From the NCBI RefSeq assembly GCF_002846495.1, contig NZ_PJNE01000001.1:3100001-3164000 (forward strand): DNA of 64,000 bases. The letters run 5' to 3'. The translations under genes were made by a program, and so were the position numbers. The notes beneath the pieces are model-generated. The model was not told the DNA's origin, did no database searches, and worked only from the letters and a program-made list of their open reading frames with translations. Each line of letters begins with the position of its first letter. Within the stretch, counting starts at the first letter, position 1. Origin of the DNA: Phycicoccus duodecadis. GTDB taxonomy: Bacteria > Actinomycetota > Actinomycetes > Actinomycetales > Dermatophilaceae. This document shows positions 11,028 through 18,561 of the stretch, one piece after another.

Positions 11028-12362
11028 TCAGAGGACCCCGATGGCAGCGGCTCCGAGCGGCACCAGCGCGACCAGCGCGACGCCGTCGAGCGCGTCGGCG
11101 ACCCGCCCCAGCCGGACCCGGGTGCGCGGCGCCAGGACGGCCAGCGCCACGACGACGGCGCCGGTGGTCCCCAGCAGCACGGCCAGGGCGGGCCGCCACG
11201 CCGGATGGGCGAGGGCCGCGACCACGGCAGCCAGCGCCACCCCCACGATGCCGGTGGTCATGGCCAGCACGACGGCGGTGCGGGTGCGGCTGTGGCGGGT
11301 GCGGAGCAGGGTGGCGACGCAGCCGGCGGCGACCAGCGCCGTGCCCCACACCCCCGAGGCGGCCAGCTGCGGGGTGACCAGCAGGGCGGCGCCGCCGGTG
11401 GCGAGCGAGGTCGCGACCATCACGTCGTGGCCGCGCGTGACCTGGGCGCGCACCTGGGCGCGGTCGATCTCGGGGACGGCGGCGTCGATCTCGGCCTCGG
11501 TGCGGGGCGCGTGGGTCGACAGGCGGCTGGACGACAGCCCCAGCCAGGGGAGGACGTTGCCGAGGACGACGGCCAGCACGAACACCACCACGCAGGTGGT
11601 GGGCATGGCCACCCCGAGCACGCCCGTGACCACCCCGACCGCGGCCGCCACGACGCCCACCACCGCACCCGCCGCGAGCACCAGCCGGTGCTGGGGGACC
11701 GCGAGCGCGCCGAGCAGCCCGACCACGGCGACGAACAGCCCCACCCACAGCAGGTCCCGGCCCCACAGGTCGTCGCCCGCGGCGACCGCGCTGCCCGAGG
11801 TGGCGGCGAAGGCCAGCGCGGTGAGCGCGAGGGCCAGCGCACCGGCGCTCTGGGTGCGCGCGCCGAGGACGGCGGCGGCGCCGACCAGCAGGACGGCCAC
11901 GGCCCCGGCGACGGCGGCCACGAGGGCGCCGGAGTCGCGGGCGGTGAACAGCGCCCAGGCGGCGCAGAGGAAGAACACGGTGGCCGCCCCGACCGCGGTG
12001 CCGGCGCTGTGCCGGGCCGTCCAGGGGGCGAACTGGGTCTCGACCACGTCGGCGACGGCCTCGACGACGTCGTCGTAGACCTTGTCGGTGCTGGGGTCGA
12101 CCACCTCGAGCGAGAGCATGGTGCCGTCGGCGATCCCCTGGGCGGCGAGGCTGCGGTCGGGGTCGACGACGGTGCCCCCGCCGGCCACCAGGCGGAAGCC
12201 GTGCGAGGCCTGGGCGCTGTCGAGCACGCCCAGCTCGCGGGCGAGCTCGGGGACGATCTCGACCACCGGAATCCCGCCCGGCACACCGAGATCGGCGCGC
12301 CGGGTCCCCGAGGACACCGACACGCGCACGAGGGACGCGGCGGCGGCGCTGGTCTGGCTCAC
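11028..12362 (-). CDS. eccD: Type VII secretion membrane protein EccD
   Basis: A 444-residue protein with an N-terminal ubiquitin-like YukD domain (about residues 10-90, VRVSVSSGTRRADLGVP to GTMLSLEVVDP), then around eleven membrane segments, the standard EccD architecture. EccD forms the main membrane ring of the ESX channel. GTG start at 12362; a GGAGG lies somewhat far upstream (about 14 bases), so an internal GTG in VRVSVSSG cannot be excluded. It is first in the eccD-eccB-mycP operon, transcribed away from the WXG100 genes across a shared promoter region. Confidence 0.92.
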   Translation of the reverse strand: MSQTSAAAASLVRVSVSSGTRRADLGVPGGIPVVEIVPELARELGVLDSAQASHGFRLVAGGGTVVDPDRSLAAQGIADGTMLSLEVVDPSTDKVYDDVVEAVADVVETQFAPWTARHSAGTAVGAATVFFLCAAWALFTARDSGALVAAVAGAVAVLLVGAAAVLGARTQSAGALALALTALAFAATSGSAVAAGDDLWGRDLLWVGLFVAVVGLLGALAVPQHRLVLAAGAVVGVVAAAVGVVTGVLGVAMPTTCVVVFVLAVVLGNVLPWLGLSSSRLSTHAPRTEAEIDAAVPEIDRAQVRAQVTRGHDVMVATSLATGGAALLVTPQLAASGVWGTALVAAGCVATLLRTRHSRTRTAVVLAMTTGIVGVALAAVVAALAHPAWRPALAVLLGTTGAVVVALAVLAPRTRVRLGRVADALDGVALVALVPLGAAAIGVL

Positions 12363-12421
12363 GGTGATCTGCTTCCCCTCCGACGGGCGCCACGGAGGTG
12401 GCGCGGGACCGACGGCTTCCG

Positions 12422-12485
12422 AGCATAGAGGGCCGACCTTCGGGGAGTTCTCCCCATTGGCCGCATCCCCATGGCACCGTAGTGT
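12422..12485. promoter_or_regulatory. Divergent promoter region of the secretion locus with palindromic operator candidate
   Basis: On the reverse strand TATGCT (complement of 12422-12427) is a good -10 for eccD. On the forward strand TTGGCC (12457-12462), 17 bases, and TAGTGT (12480-12485) could form a promoter for the WXG100 genes. Between them a perfect 14-base palindrome, GGGGAGTTCTCCCC (12442-12455), covers the presumed -35 region of eccD and abuts the forward -35, making it a candidate operator for both directions. Confidence 0.5.
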
Positions 12486-12597
12486 CGAGGGCGGGACAAG
12501 GGCCTTGGGGACCCGGTCCGCAGGACACCAGCCCTTTCAGGGGGTCAGTGAAATCGGCTGCGGCACATCAGGACGTCGCACAAGGGAAGGACACATC

Positions 12598-12912
12598 ATG
12601 GGTGACCAGTTCAGGGCAGGCGCCGGCGTCGTCAAGGCCAGTGCCGACATCGTCTCCGTCGCTCGGGGGGACCTGCGCAAGCAGGTCATGGACCTCCGGA
12701 CGCAGATGGAGGCCGTCAAGGCGCACTGGGAGGGCCAGGGGGCGCAGAGCTTCCAGCAGGTCAGCGAGGCCTGGAAGACGCAGACGCAGGACATCGTCGA
12801 CGTGCTCGACACCTTCGAGGCCAACCTCACCGGCACGCAGCGTCAGTACGACGCCGACGACGCCAGTGCGGCCTCGAACCTCAGCAAGTACTCCAGCATG
12901 CTCGGCAACTGA
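12598..12912 (+). CDS. WXG100 family ESX-type secreted protein 1
   Basis: A 104-residue helical-hairpin protein with the WXG motif as WEG at residues 44-46 and no signal peptide. Such proteins form dimers and leave the cell through the EccC-driven type VII machine. Near the C-terminus YDADD (residues 84-88) fits the YxxxD/E export signal recognised in ESX substrates. ATG at 12598 is preceded by AAGGA about seven bases upstream. It is followed after 19 bases by a second WXG100 gene, the usual pairing for a heterodimer. Length is typical (about 100). Confidence 0.92.
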   Translation: MGDQFRAGAGVVKASADIVSVARGDLRKQVMDLRTQMEAVKAHWEGQGAQSFQQVSEAWKTQTQDIVDVLDTFEANLTGTQRQYDADDASAASNLSKYSSMLGN

Positions 12913-12931
12913 GCGAAGGAAGGGAACGATC

Positions 12932-13225
12932 ATGAGTGGTGACGGCATCAAGGTCGGCGGGGCCGGCATCGACAACCTCGTCCAGGACATGAAGACGGGC
13001 CTCGGGGCGCTCGAGCGGCGCCTGGGTGACATGAAGAACGACCTCAGCCCCTACGTGGAGCAGTGGGACGGTTCGGCCCGCGCGGCCTACCGCCAGGCGC
13101 AGGCCGACTGGGACAAGCAGATCGAGGAGTGCCGCCTCCTGCTCGAGGACGTCCGCACCGCGGTCATCTCGTCCAAGGAGGACTACCTCAACGGCGAGCT
13201 GCGCAACACCAACATGTGGGGCTGA
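12932..13225 (+). CDS. WXG100 family ESX-type secreted protein 2
   Basis: A 97-residue partner of the preceding gene, with WDG at residues 45-47 at the helical turn and a YxxxE sequence (YLNGE, 85-89) close to the end. It ends in NTNMWG. The two proteins probably form a heterodimer that is exported together through the type VII channel. The ribosome binding site GAAGGAAGGG lies just before the ATG. A strong hairpin 24 bases after its stop may separate its message level from the downstream genes. Confidence 0.92.
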   Translation: MSGDGIKVGGAGIDNLVQDMKTGLGALERRLGDMKNDLSPYVEQWDGSARAAYRQAQADWDKQIEECRLLLEDVRTAVISSKEDYLNGELRNTNMWG

Positions 13226-13248
13226 ACCGCCCCGCACGCACGACGCCT

Positions 13249-13279
13249 CGTGCCGGCACCCGGGTCGGGTGCCGGCACG
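13249..13279 (+). terminator. 13-bp perfect stem-loop after the WXG100 pair
   Basis: CGTGCCGGCACCC (13249-13261) and its exact complement (13267-13279) flank a five-base loop. There is no T tract. It may end part of the transcription or protect the 3' end of an abundant short message for the two WXG100 proteins, with read-through supplying the genes after it. Confidence 0.6.
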
Positions 13280-13334
13280 ACCGGCGTGACGGGGCCCGGC
13301 GCCCCCCGACGAGCACGACCGAGGAGGACCCGAC

Positions 13335-13916
13335 ATGAGCACCCCTGACGGACCCGCGGGCCACGGCCGGACGGTGGAGTACCCGCCGGTCGTCGAGACC
13401 CTGGGCAGGACGTACGAGACCGACTGGTCCACCTCGGCGCACCAGGAGGTCAAGCGCGTGCAGAACTCGCTGACCTCCAGCCAGAGCTTCGGGCAGATCC
13501 CGGCCGCCCAGGACTTCGCGGCCGTGTACCGCGCCGCCCAGCACGTCTACGAGGCCACGCTCCAGGGCATCCGCACCGACCTCGAGGCCGCCGGCGCCGC
13601 CCTGGCCCGGGCCGGCGCCGAGATCCGCCAGCGCGACGAGGCCAGCGCCGACACCTTCCAGCAGCTCAACGCCCAGTGGGGTGACGGCAGCGGCTTCACC
13701 AGCGCCCAGCAGCACGACCAGGCCGAGCAGCAGGAGCCCGTGCGGGAGGGCGCCCAGGCGATGCAACGTCTCGAGGGCCAGCCCGGCGCCGGGCCCACCG
13801 ACACGACCGTCACCACGGAGGCCGGGCCCACCGGCCCCGGCCCGGCCACGTCCGCCGGGGGCACGCCGCCGGCGGACGACACGATGACGACCGGGGGGTC
13901 CCCGGCGAATGGCTGA
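13335..13916 (+). CDS. Type VII secretion substrate-like helical protein
   Basis: A 193-residue protein. Residues about 25-125 are predicted to be helical (EVKRVQNSLTSS…, YRAAQHVYEATLQGIRTDLEAAGAAL, RDEASADTFQQL), resembling the helical bundle of ESX-associated secreted proteins. The last 70 residues are rich in Gly, Pro and Thr, so unstructured. There is no signal peptide or membrane segment. It lies between the WXG100 pair and a mycosin, and its stop overlaps the mycosin start by eight bases. It is probably a secreted substrate or chaperone-bound effector of this machine; no named family is claimed. Confidence 0.75.
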   Translation: MSTPDGPAGHGRTVEYPPVVETLGRTYETDWSTSAHQEVKRVQNSLTSSQSFGQIPAAQDFAAVYRAAQHVYEATLQGIRTDLEAAGAALARAGAEIRQRDEASADTFQQLNAQWGDGSGFTSAQQHDQAEQQEPVREGAQAMQRLEGQPGAGPTDTTVTTEAGPTGPGPATSAGGTPPADDTMTTGGSPANG

Positions 13917-15459
13917 CGGCGCCCGGAAGCGGCTCCTCGGGGCGGTCGCGGCGTGTGTCGCCGCCGGCCTCCTCGGGGCGCCCTCCGGTGCGCACGCCGC
14001 GCCGCACGCCGCAGCGGCTCTCGGGGCCCTGCCCGCGGCCGTCGCCCCGCTGCCCGGCGAGTGGTGGTGGGGCGCCATGGGCGTCGACGAGCTGCACGCC
14101 GCCGGCACCGGTCGGGGGATGACGGTGGCCGTGATCGACGGCCCCATCGAGCCCGACGTGCCCGACCTGGCCGGCAAGGTCGCCTCGTCCAGCACGCTGT
14201 GCCTCGACCCGACCCGGAGCACCGACGTCCTGCGGTCCTCGACCGGGCGGGGCCCGGAGGCCCAGCACGCCACCAGCATGGCCGCGCTGATCGCCGGCAC
14301 CGGCAAGGGCACCGGCCCCGGCGGTCGCGGCATCCGCGGTATCGCCCCCGACGCCACCATCCGGCACTACGCCGTCCTCTACGACGACCCGGAGGACGCC
14401 GACCGCAAGGCGTGCGGCGTCGACTTCCGCACCACCGACGACGTCGAGAAGGCCCTGGGCCTCTCGATCGCCCGGGCCGCCCGCGACGGCGCCGACGTCA
14501 TCAACCTCAGCCTCGTCACCGGCTTCGGCCAGGAGATCGAGGACGGCCTGCTCACGGCGTACCGCGAGGGCGCGATCGTCGTGGCGGGCACGGGCAACGG
14601 CAAGGGCCGGGTGCAGTGGCCGGGGCTCGGCAACGGCGTCGTGCTGGTCAACCCGGTCGGCCAGGACGCCCGCACCACCGACTTCTCGGTCACCGGCGAC
14701 CGCGCCATCGGGCTGGCCGCCCCGGGCGAGGACGTGATGGCGGGCGCCGACGACGGCTCGGGGTGGCGGAGCACCACCGTCGGGTCCGGCGCCTCCGTCG
14801 CCACCGCCCTCGTCAGCGGCGGCATCGCGGCGCTCTGGTCGGCGCACCCGCAGGCCTCGGCCGGCCAGGTCCTGCAGGCCGTCCGGCAGAACGTGGGGCT
14901 GCGGGCCAAGGACGACGGGTCGGGCTACCGCACCTGGTTCCGCCGGGTCGGCACGGGCCTGCCGCAGGTCACGGCCAAGAACCCCGCCTACGGCTGGGGC
15001 GTCTTCGACCCGGCCGACGCCGTGGAGGTCGACCCCACGACGCTGCCCACCGCCAACCCGTTCGTGCGCACCGACGACGTGGTCAACGGCCCGTCGCCCG
15101 AGGCCATCGCCGCGGCCACCGCTGCCGCCTCCTCGACCGCCGCGAGCGCCACCCCCTCCGCCTCCGCCTCGCCTTCGCCCTCGCCGTCGCCGTCCACGGC
15201 GGCGGCCCCGGCGGTCGACGACACCCCCGGCGGCTCGGGCCCCGGAGCGCTGGTCCTGCTCCTGGTGGGGGCGGTCGTCCTGGTCGCCGGCGCGGCCGCG
15301 TTCGTGCTCCGCGGGCGGGCCCGAGCGGTCGCGACGACCACGGCCGACCCCGCCACCGTGGGGCCCCCCACCGACCCCGGGGACCTCGCGGTCCCCACCG
15401 ACGACACCGCAGCACACCAGAGCCGGGGCGCCACGAGCGCCGATGGGAGGAAGTACTGA
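13909..15459 (+). CDS. Second type VII secretion-associated S8 serine protease (mycosin-like)
   Basis: A 516-residue subtilisin-family protease with a signal peptide (LLGAVAACVAAGLLGAPSGAHA), catalytic Asp in AVIDGPIE, His in QHATSMAALIAG, an Asn in AGTGNGKG that could serve as oxyanion-hole residue, and Ser in GSGASVATALVSGG. A Ser/Pro/Ala-rich linker (about residues 395-440) leads to a membrane anchor (GALVLLLVGAVVLVAGAAAFVL) and a cytoplasmic tail of about 50 residues. It differs from the first mycosin by the longer linker and tail and by HAT and GAS in place of the usual HGT and GTS. It overlaps the genes on both sides, so belongs to the WXG100 operon. Confidence 0.88.
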   Translation: MADGARKRLLGAVAACVAAGLLGAPSGAHAAPHAAAALGALPAAVAPLPGEWWWGAMGVDELHAAGTGRGMTVAVIDGPIEPDVPDLAGKVASSSTLCLDPTRSTDVLRSSTGRGPEAQHATSMAALIAGTGKGTGPGGRGIRGIAPDATIRHYAVLYDDPEDADRKACGVDFRTTDDVEKALGLSIARAARDGADVINLSLVTGFGQEIEDGLLTAYREGAIVVAGTGNGKGRVQWPGLGNGVVLVNPVGQDARTTDFSVTGDRAIGLAAPGEDVMAGADDGSGWRSTTVGSGASVATALVSGGIAALWSAHPQASAGQVLQAVRQNVGLRAKDDGSGYRTWFRRVGTGLPQVTAKNPAYGWGVFDPADAVEVDPTTLPTANPFVRTDDVVNGPSPEAIAAATAAASSTAASATPSASASPSPSPSPSTAAAPAVDDTPGGSGPGALVLLLVGAVVLVAGAAAFVLRGRARAVATTTADPATVGPPTDPGDLAVPTDDTAAHQSRGATSADGRKY

Positions 15460-16820
15460 TGGTCATTCCCGACGAGGGGGGCTACACCCCAGCACTGCCC
15501 GACGACGCCGGTCCGCACGAGCGGATGCTGCACAGGATCTACGGGTTCCAGACCTACATCGTCAGCGACACCGCCACCGACTGGGGCAAGACCGCCGACG
15601 GGGTCAGGGGTCTGGCCGCCGAGGTCCGCGGCGTCATCACCAAGCTCCAGGGCGCCGACCCGCCGTGGGAGGGCCCCGCCGCCACCGCCGCGTACGGCAC
15701 CCTCCACGAGCTGGCCAAGGCCCTCGACAGCCGGGCCGGCGAGATCGAGGACATCAAGAAGGGCCTCCAGGACGCCGCCACCGCGGGCAGCACCGCGATG
15801 GCCGCGTACTCGGCCCAGGTGCGCTCCATCTCGACCGACGTCGACCGCACGCAGTACCAGCCGTCCGGCGGCGGCACGTTCAACGTCACCGGCTACGAGG
15901 CCGCGGTCGACGCGAAGAAGGCCGAGCGCGAGGCGGCCGCCCAGCAGGTGCTGGCGACGTTCAACGCCGACATGGGCTCGGCCGCCAAGCAGATGCCGGT
16001 CGAGGCGCCGCAGGACAGCGTGATGATCGACCCGACCTCCGGCGGCGGGGGCGGCACTCCTCCCGGCGGTGGGGGCGGGAGCACGCCGAGCGGGGGGTCG
16101 TACACGCCGCCGAACGGCACCCTGGTCGGCGTCCACCACCCCGAGACCACGCCGCCACCCCAGCAGCAGCCGCCGGTCGTCATCCACCACCCACCCGTGG
16201 TCGACCCGCCCGTCTCCATCGGCTGCCCGGGACCGACCGACCCCGACCCGCGCGGTCCCGAGCTCGACGGCCCCACCACCGGCAGCACCGTCGCGGGCGG
16301 CCCCGGCAGCACCGGCTGGGCCGGTACGGCGTCGGGCGGCGGTTCCGCGTCCGGTCCCGGCCTCGGGGGCGCGGGCGCGATGACCGCCGGCGGCCTGCTC
16401 ACCGGCGGCGTCGGGATGCTGGGGCGCGCCCTGGGCCGAGGCGGCCTGGGGGCCGCCGGTCGCTCGGGCCCGGTCGTGGCCGGTAGCACCGGCGCCGCCG
16501 GGCGCGGCGCGACGGGCAGCGGGGCCCGGGGTGCGGTGGGCACGGGCGGCCGCGGGGCCGTGGGGGCCGGCGGCCAGGGCGCCGGGCGTGGCGGTCGCAG
16601 CGGCGGCATCCGCGGAGCGAAGACCGGTGGGCGCTACGGCGTCCCCAAGCTCGGCGAGGCCGGGCGCGGCGGCCGCGGCGTCGGAGCCGGCGGGGGAGCC
16701 GGCGGTCGCGGCAAGGGCAAGGACGAGCAGCGCCCCGAGGACGTCGACTCCCTCACCCACGAGGACGAGGAGACCTGGTTCGAGGGCGGGGACGACGCGA
16801 CGCCGCCCGTGTGGCGATGA
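15459..16820 (+). CDS. PPE-like, glycine-rich type VII secretion protein
   Basis: A 453-residue protein starting one base inside the mycosin stop (TGATG), with GGGAGGAAG before the ATG. The first 190 residues are helical (MLHRIYGFQTYIVSDTATDW, GLAAEVRGVITKLQGADPPWEG), with WEG reminiscent of a WXG/PPE-type bundle. Then come a Pro/Gly-rich linker and a long Gly/Ala/Arg-rich region, and an acidic tail ending ETWFEGGDDATPPVWR. No signal peptide. It is probably a secreted or surface substrate of the type VII machine. The function is unknown and the PPE-like label rests on architecture only. Confidence 0.75.
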   Translation: MVIPDEGGYTPALPDDAGPHERMLHRIYGFQTYIVSDTATDWGKTADGVRGLAAEVRGVITKLQGADPPWEGPAATAAYGTLHELAKALDSRAGEIEDIKKGLQDAATAGSTAMAAYSAQVRSISTDVDRTQYQPSGGGTFNVTGYEAAVDAKKAEREAAAQQVLATFNADMGSAAKQMPVEAPQDSVMIDPTSGGGGGTPPGGGGGSTPSGGSYTPPNGTLVGVHHPETTPPPQQQPPVVIHHPPVVDPPVSIGCPGPTDPDPRGPELDGPTTGSTVAGGPGSTGWAGTASGGGSASGPGLGGAGAMTAGGLLTGGVGMLGRALGRGGLGAAGRSGPVVAGSTGAAGRGATGSGARGAVGTGGRGAVGAGGQGAGRGGRSGGIRGAKTGGRYGVPKLGEAGRGGRGVGAGGGAGGRGKGKDEQRPEDVDSLTHEDEETWFEGGDDATPPVWR

Positions 16821-16841
16821 GCCTCACCCGTCGTCGGCCGC

Positions 16842-16867
16842 GGCGTCTCACCCCGAGGTGAGGCGCC
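16842..16867. terminator. Hairpin between convergent secretion genes
   Basis: GGCGTCTCACC (16842-16852) pairs with GGTGAGGCGCC (16857-16867) around CCGA with one T-G mismatch. It lies just after the PPE-like gene and overlaps the last codons of the convergent EccD-like gene. Confidence 0.5.
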
Positions 16868-18440
16868 GCAGTGCTTCGACCGTCCCGGCGGCCAGCACCG
16901 CGCACGGCAGCACCAGGACCACGGCCAGGGCCTCGAGCCGGTCGGCCAGCCGCGACATCCGGGGCGAGGCCCAGCCGCCGGCCAGCGCGACGGCGGCCAC
17001 CACGGCGACCACCCCCAGCACGAGGGCGGCCGCCACGACCGGCCACAACCAGCCGCCGTCCCAGCCCACCACCGCCACGCTGGCGCTCGCCGTGAGCGAG
17101 GCCGCGGCGGCCAGCATCGCGAAGCGCGCGAGCCGGTCGCGCACGTGGCGGGCCTGGTAGCCGAAGGCCAGCGCCCCGACGACCGGTGCCAGCCAGCGCG
17201 CCCAGGGCGCGATGGTCGACAGGGGCGGCGTGAGCGCCAGGACCCAGCCGGCCCCGGCGGCGAGCAGCGCCAGGTAGGCCGTCCCCACCGACACGACCGA
17301 GCGGGCCGCCGCGACCCGGCCGCGCACGTCGAGCCCGGTGACCCGGCGCCGCCGACCGGCGTGCCGCTCGCGCACCGACCAGACGGTGGTCGAGAGCCGG
17401 TCGGTGTCGACGAGCTGGGTGGGGTCGACGTCGAGGCTGGCGCTGGGCAGGGCGCGGATGACGACCGGGGCCAGGCCCAGCAGGACGGCGGCGGCGGCCG
17501 CGAGCGGGCGCCCCCACATCACCGAGGCGGCCACGACGACGGCCACGCCGCCGAGGCAGGCCATGGCGGTGCGCTCGGCGCGGTCGGCGGTGGAGCCGTC
17601 GGAGGAGGCCAGGGCCATCACCACGGCGCCGAGAGCCGCGGCCAGGGCGATGGTGACGCCGACGCGGGCGGGGGAGTCGTGCAGCGGCGCGACCAGGCCG
17701 GCCGAGACCGCCAGGGCGGGGACCCCGACGAGCCGCACCACCCCGGTGCCCGGGCGGCGCGCCGTGGTGAGGAGGGCGGCGACCACGGCGGCGACGAGGA
17801 GCACCGCGGCGGCCCCCCAGCGCACGGGCACCGAGTCGAGCAGGGCCCCGCTCGCGCCGGCCGGCTCGGCCGCGGCCAGGACCCCCGCGACCAGGCTGAC
17901 CAGCGACGTGCCGGCCACCACCGCGGGCACGGTGTCGCCGCCGAGGGCGCGGGCCGGGCGCGAGCGCCCGGGGCGCGGGCCGCGGCCCCGCCGTCGTCCG
18001 GCGTGCAGCGCGGCCCGGCTGACCGTGGCGTCGTCGTCGGTGTCGTCACGGCGCCGGGTGGACTCGTCGACGAGCGACACCCCGGGCTCGTCGTCGGCGG
18101 GTCGCGGGGAGCGCGAGCCGCCGGCCCACGCCGGGGCCGACGTCCGCGCCCCGGGGGCCGAGGAGGAGCGGTCGAGGCTCACGACGCCGCGGTGCAGCCG
18201 GTGGGTGGTGGTGCGCACGACGGTGAGCACGGCGCCGGTGGGCAGGTCCTCGCCGATGCGGTCCTGGGGGCCGTAGACGTGGCCCGCGGCCGTCGCCACC
18301 GAGCTGGGCGTGGCGCTGGAGGAGATGCCGAGGACGGCCAGGACCTCGGTGACGCGGGTCCCCACGGGCACGACGAGGTCGTAGCGACGCTCGTCGGCGA
18401 CGAGGGTCAGCTGTTGGGTCGGTCCGTCCATCCCGTCCAT
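16848..18440 (-). CDS. Second EccD-like type VII secretion membrane protein
   Basis: A 530-residue protein with an N-terminal ubiquitin-like domain (QLTLVADERRYDLVVPVGTRV to GAVLTVVRTTTHRL, about residues 8-85), an Arg/Asp-rich linker of about 85 residues, and some eleven or twelve membrane segments. The plan matches EccD, but it is longer and clearly different from the first EccD in this locus. It might be a second ring subunit or replace the missing EccE. Start at 18440 is chosen because GGGGAGG lies six bases upstream; a second ATG nine bases later is less well placed. It is divergent from eccC. Confidence 0.85.
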   Translation of the reverse strand: MDGMDGPTQQLTLVADERRYDLVVPVGTRVTEVLAVLGISSSATPSSVATAAGHVYGPQDRIGEDLPTGAVLTVVRTTTHRLHRGVVSLDRSSSAPGARTSAPAWAGGSRSPRPADDEPGVSLVDESTRRRDDTDDDATVSRAALHAGRRRGRGPRPGRSRPARALGGDTVPAVVAGTSLVSLVAGVLAAAEPAGASGALLDSVPVRWGAAAVLLVAAVVAALLTTARRPGTGVVRLVGVPALAVSAGLVAPLHDSPARVGVTIALAAALGAVVMALASSDGSTADRAERTAMACLGGVAVVVAASVMWGRPLAAAAAVLLGLAPVVIRALPSASLDVDPTQLVDTDRLSTTVWSVRERHAGRRRRVTGLDVRGRVAAARSVVSVGTAYLALLAAGAGWVLALTPPLSTIAPWARWLAPVVGALAFGYQARHVRDRLARFAMLAAAASLTASASVAVVGWDGGWLWPVVAAALVLGVVAVVAAVALAGGWASPRMSRLADRLEALAVVLVLPCAVLAAGTVEALRRLTSG

Positions 18441-18561
18441 CCCGTCCTCCCCCCTCCTGCGTACCGGCCGGTGTCGGGCATCGCCCGCGAGGAACAGTAT
18501 CCACGGGTAGCGTGGGGCCCACCTGGAGGTCGACACACAGGACAATGGGGAGGATCCGACG

